This document shows positions 63,441 to 64,000 of a DNA stretch of 64,000 bases, in pieces. The notes under the pieces were generated by a model. The model saw only the letters and a list, made by a program, of their open reading frames with translations, was not told the origin of the DNA and searched no databases. The position numbers and the translations under genes are program-made. How positions within the stretch are numbered: the first letter of the stretch is position 1; the number at the start of each line of letters is the position of its first letter. Source of the stretch: Ichthyophis bannanicus (Eukaryota > Chordata > Amphibia > Gymnophiona > Ichthyophiidae); the NCBI GenBank assembly GCA_033557465.1, contig CM066032.1:57572955-57636954 (forward strand), in the 5' to 3' direction.

Positions 63441-63511
63441 TTGTTGTTATGGAAGGACAGACTAGATGGGCCTTGTGGTCTTTTTCTGTCATCATGTTTC
63501 TATGTTTCTAT
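63441..63511 (+). other. CR1-A 3'UTR and octamer tail
   Basis: A 3'UTR of about 70 bp ending 'catcatgtttctatgtttctat'. Repeats of TTTCTATG are the CR1 3' end recognised by its own RT for target-primed reverse transcription. The same end is found as a lone fragment at 477-520. Confidence 0.9.
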
Positions 63512-64000
63512 CACAGCACCCTCTTAAACCGTCTATCATCAATAGGTATAACAGGGACCCCCCTAAAATGGTTTGCATCATACATATCCAATAGGATGCA
63601 ACAAGTCCTATTCAACAACGATAAAGCTGTTGCCTTCCCCCAGACTCAGGGGATCCCGCAAGGATCTGGCTTGTCATCTCTACTTTTCAACCTGTATATA
63701 AAACCAATCTGTCAGATCTTTCAGAAGTGCAACATCAACTACCACATCTATGCTGACGATGTGATGCTGTACACACGCCTAAACACAACGCAGCCAGATT
63801 TCACTCCGCTGGAAAAATGCCTTGACATGTTACAAACATGGCTTCAACAAAACAACATGTCAATAAACCACAAAAAAACAGAGGTCATGTTCATCTCCAA
63901 AAAAACCAACTTCTCCCCACCCTCCACAGTCGCCCTCAACAAAAACATATACCATGCGAAGCCTGCAATAAAGTACCTAGGAGTCCTACTAGACAACAAC
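63512..64000 (+). pseudogene. L2-h LINE RT, part 2 (runs off the window)
   Basis: HSTLLNRLSSIGITG, LKWFASYISNRMQQVLF, TQGIPQGSGLSSLLFNLYI, YADDVMLYTR (intact catalytic motif), INHKKTEVMFISKK and KYLGVLLDNN. Open through the window end. It completes the RT begun at 56630 once CR1-A is removed. Confidence 0.88.

Larger units (their letters stand above)
57278..63511 (+). mobile_element. CR1-A LINE, full length and apparently intact
   Basis: 6234 bp: tandem 5'UTR array (57278-59397), unique 5'UTR (59398-59622), ORF1 (59623-60567), ORF2 (60579-63440), a 70-bp 3'UTR and octamer tail. Both ORFs are open with all key motifs. It sits inside L2-h, whose frame resumes right after the tail. No clear target duplication beyond 1-3 bp, usual for CR1. 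Confidence 0.93.

Overview
This window is vertebrate (tetrapod) nuclear DNA made almost entirely of transposable elements, many nested inside one another. I see no host gene, rRNA, functional tRNA or CRISPR. The mix is CR1 and L2-type LINEs, an RTE/BovB-type LINE, Penelope-like fragments, MIR-like CORE-SINEs, SCAN-Gag Gypsy elements, a gammaretrovirus-like provirus and a hAT element. This suits an amphibian (a caecilian is my guess) or another repeat-rich tetrapod; the species is inference.

Layout. 1-10075: two nearly full-length minus-strand CR1 copies (called CR1-B here) lie head to tail, the second split by a SINE. 10080-17340: a mosaic of CR1-B pieces, an L2 tail, an LTR-like block with an ORF tail, a diverged repeat carrying tRNA-like modules, an RTE LINE, Penelope halves in opposite orientation, and the start of a third CR1 type (CR1-C). 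17341-23076: a minus-strand LTR element (G1) with SCAN-type Gag, protease and integrase but no reverse transcriptase, inserted into CR1-C. CR1-C resumes at 23077 and ends near 26690. 26698-32390: a zinc-finger-like fragment, L2 fragments, a decayed CR1-B copy and a short retroposed mRNA tail. 32395-57277: stacked L2 LINEs on both strands. One holds a second RT-less LTR element (G2, 33118-39752), another a class I endogenous retrovirus (41241-53837). The provirus is itself split by a hAT element and an L2 fragment. 57278-63511: an apparently intact, full-length CR1 (CR1-A) with a seven-unit tandem 5'UTR array, inserted into an L2 that resumes to the window end.

How the parts relate. G1 and G2 are different families that share one odd design. 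Their Gag-protease-integrase ORF reads through the polypurine tract and continues several hundred codons into the 3' LTR. There is no RT or RNase H, the primer site matches tRNA-Ser, and the target duplication is 4 bp. They must borrow RT from another element. CR1-A looks able to encode its own retrotransposition proteins. SINEs and L2s share a 3' hairpin, consistent with SINE mobilisation by L2 machinery. A 73-bp polyadenylated insert with an 18-bp target duplication points to L1-type activity as well. The provirus has nearly identical LTRs but a broken interior. The most likely undescribed system is the G1/G2 lineage; the CR1-A monomer array with intron-like signals is second.
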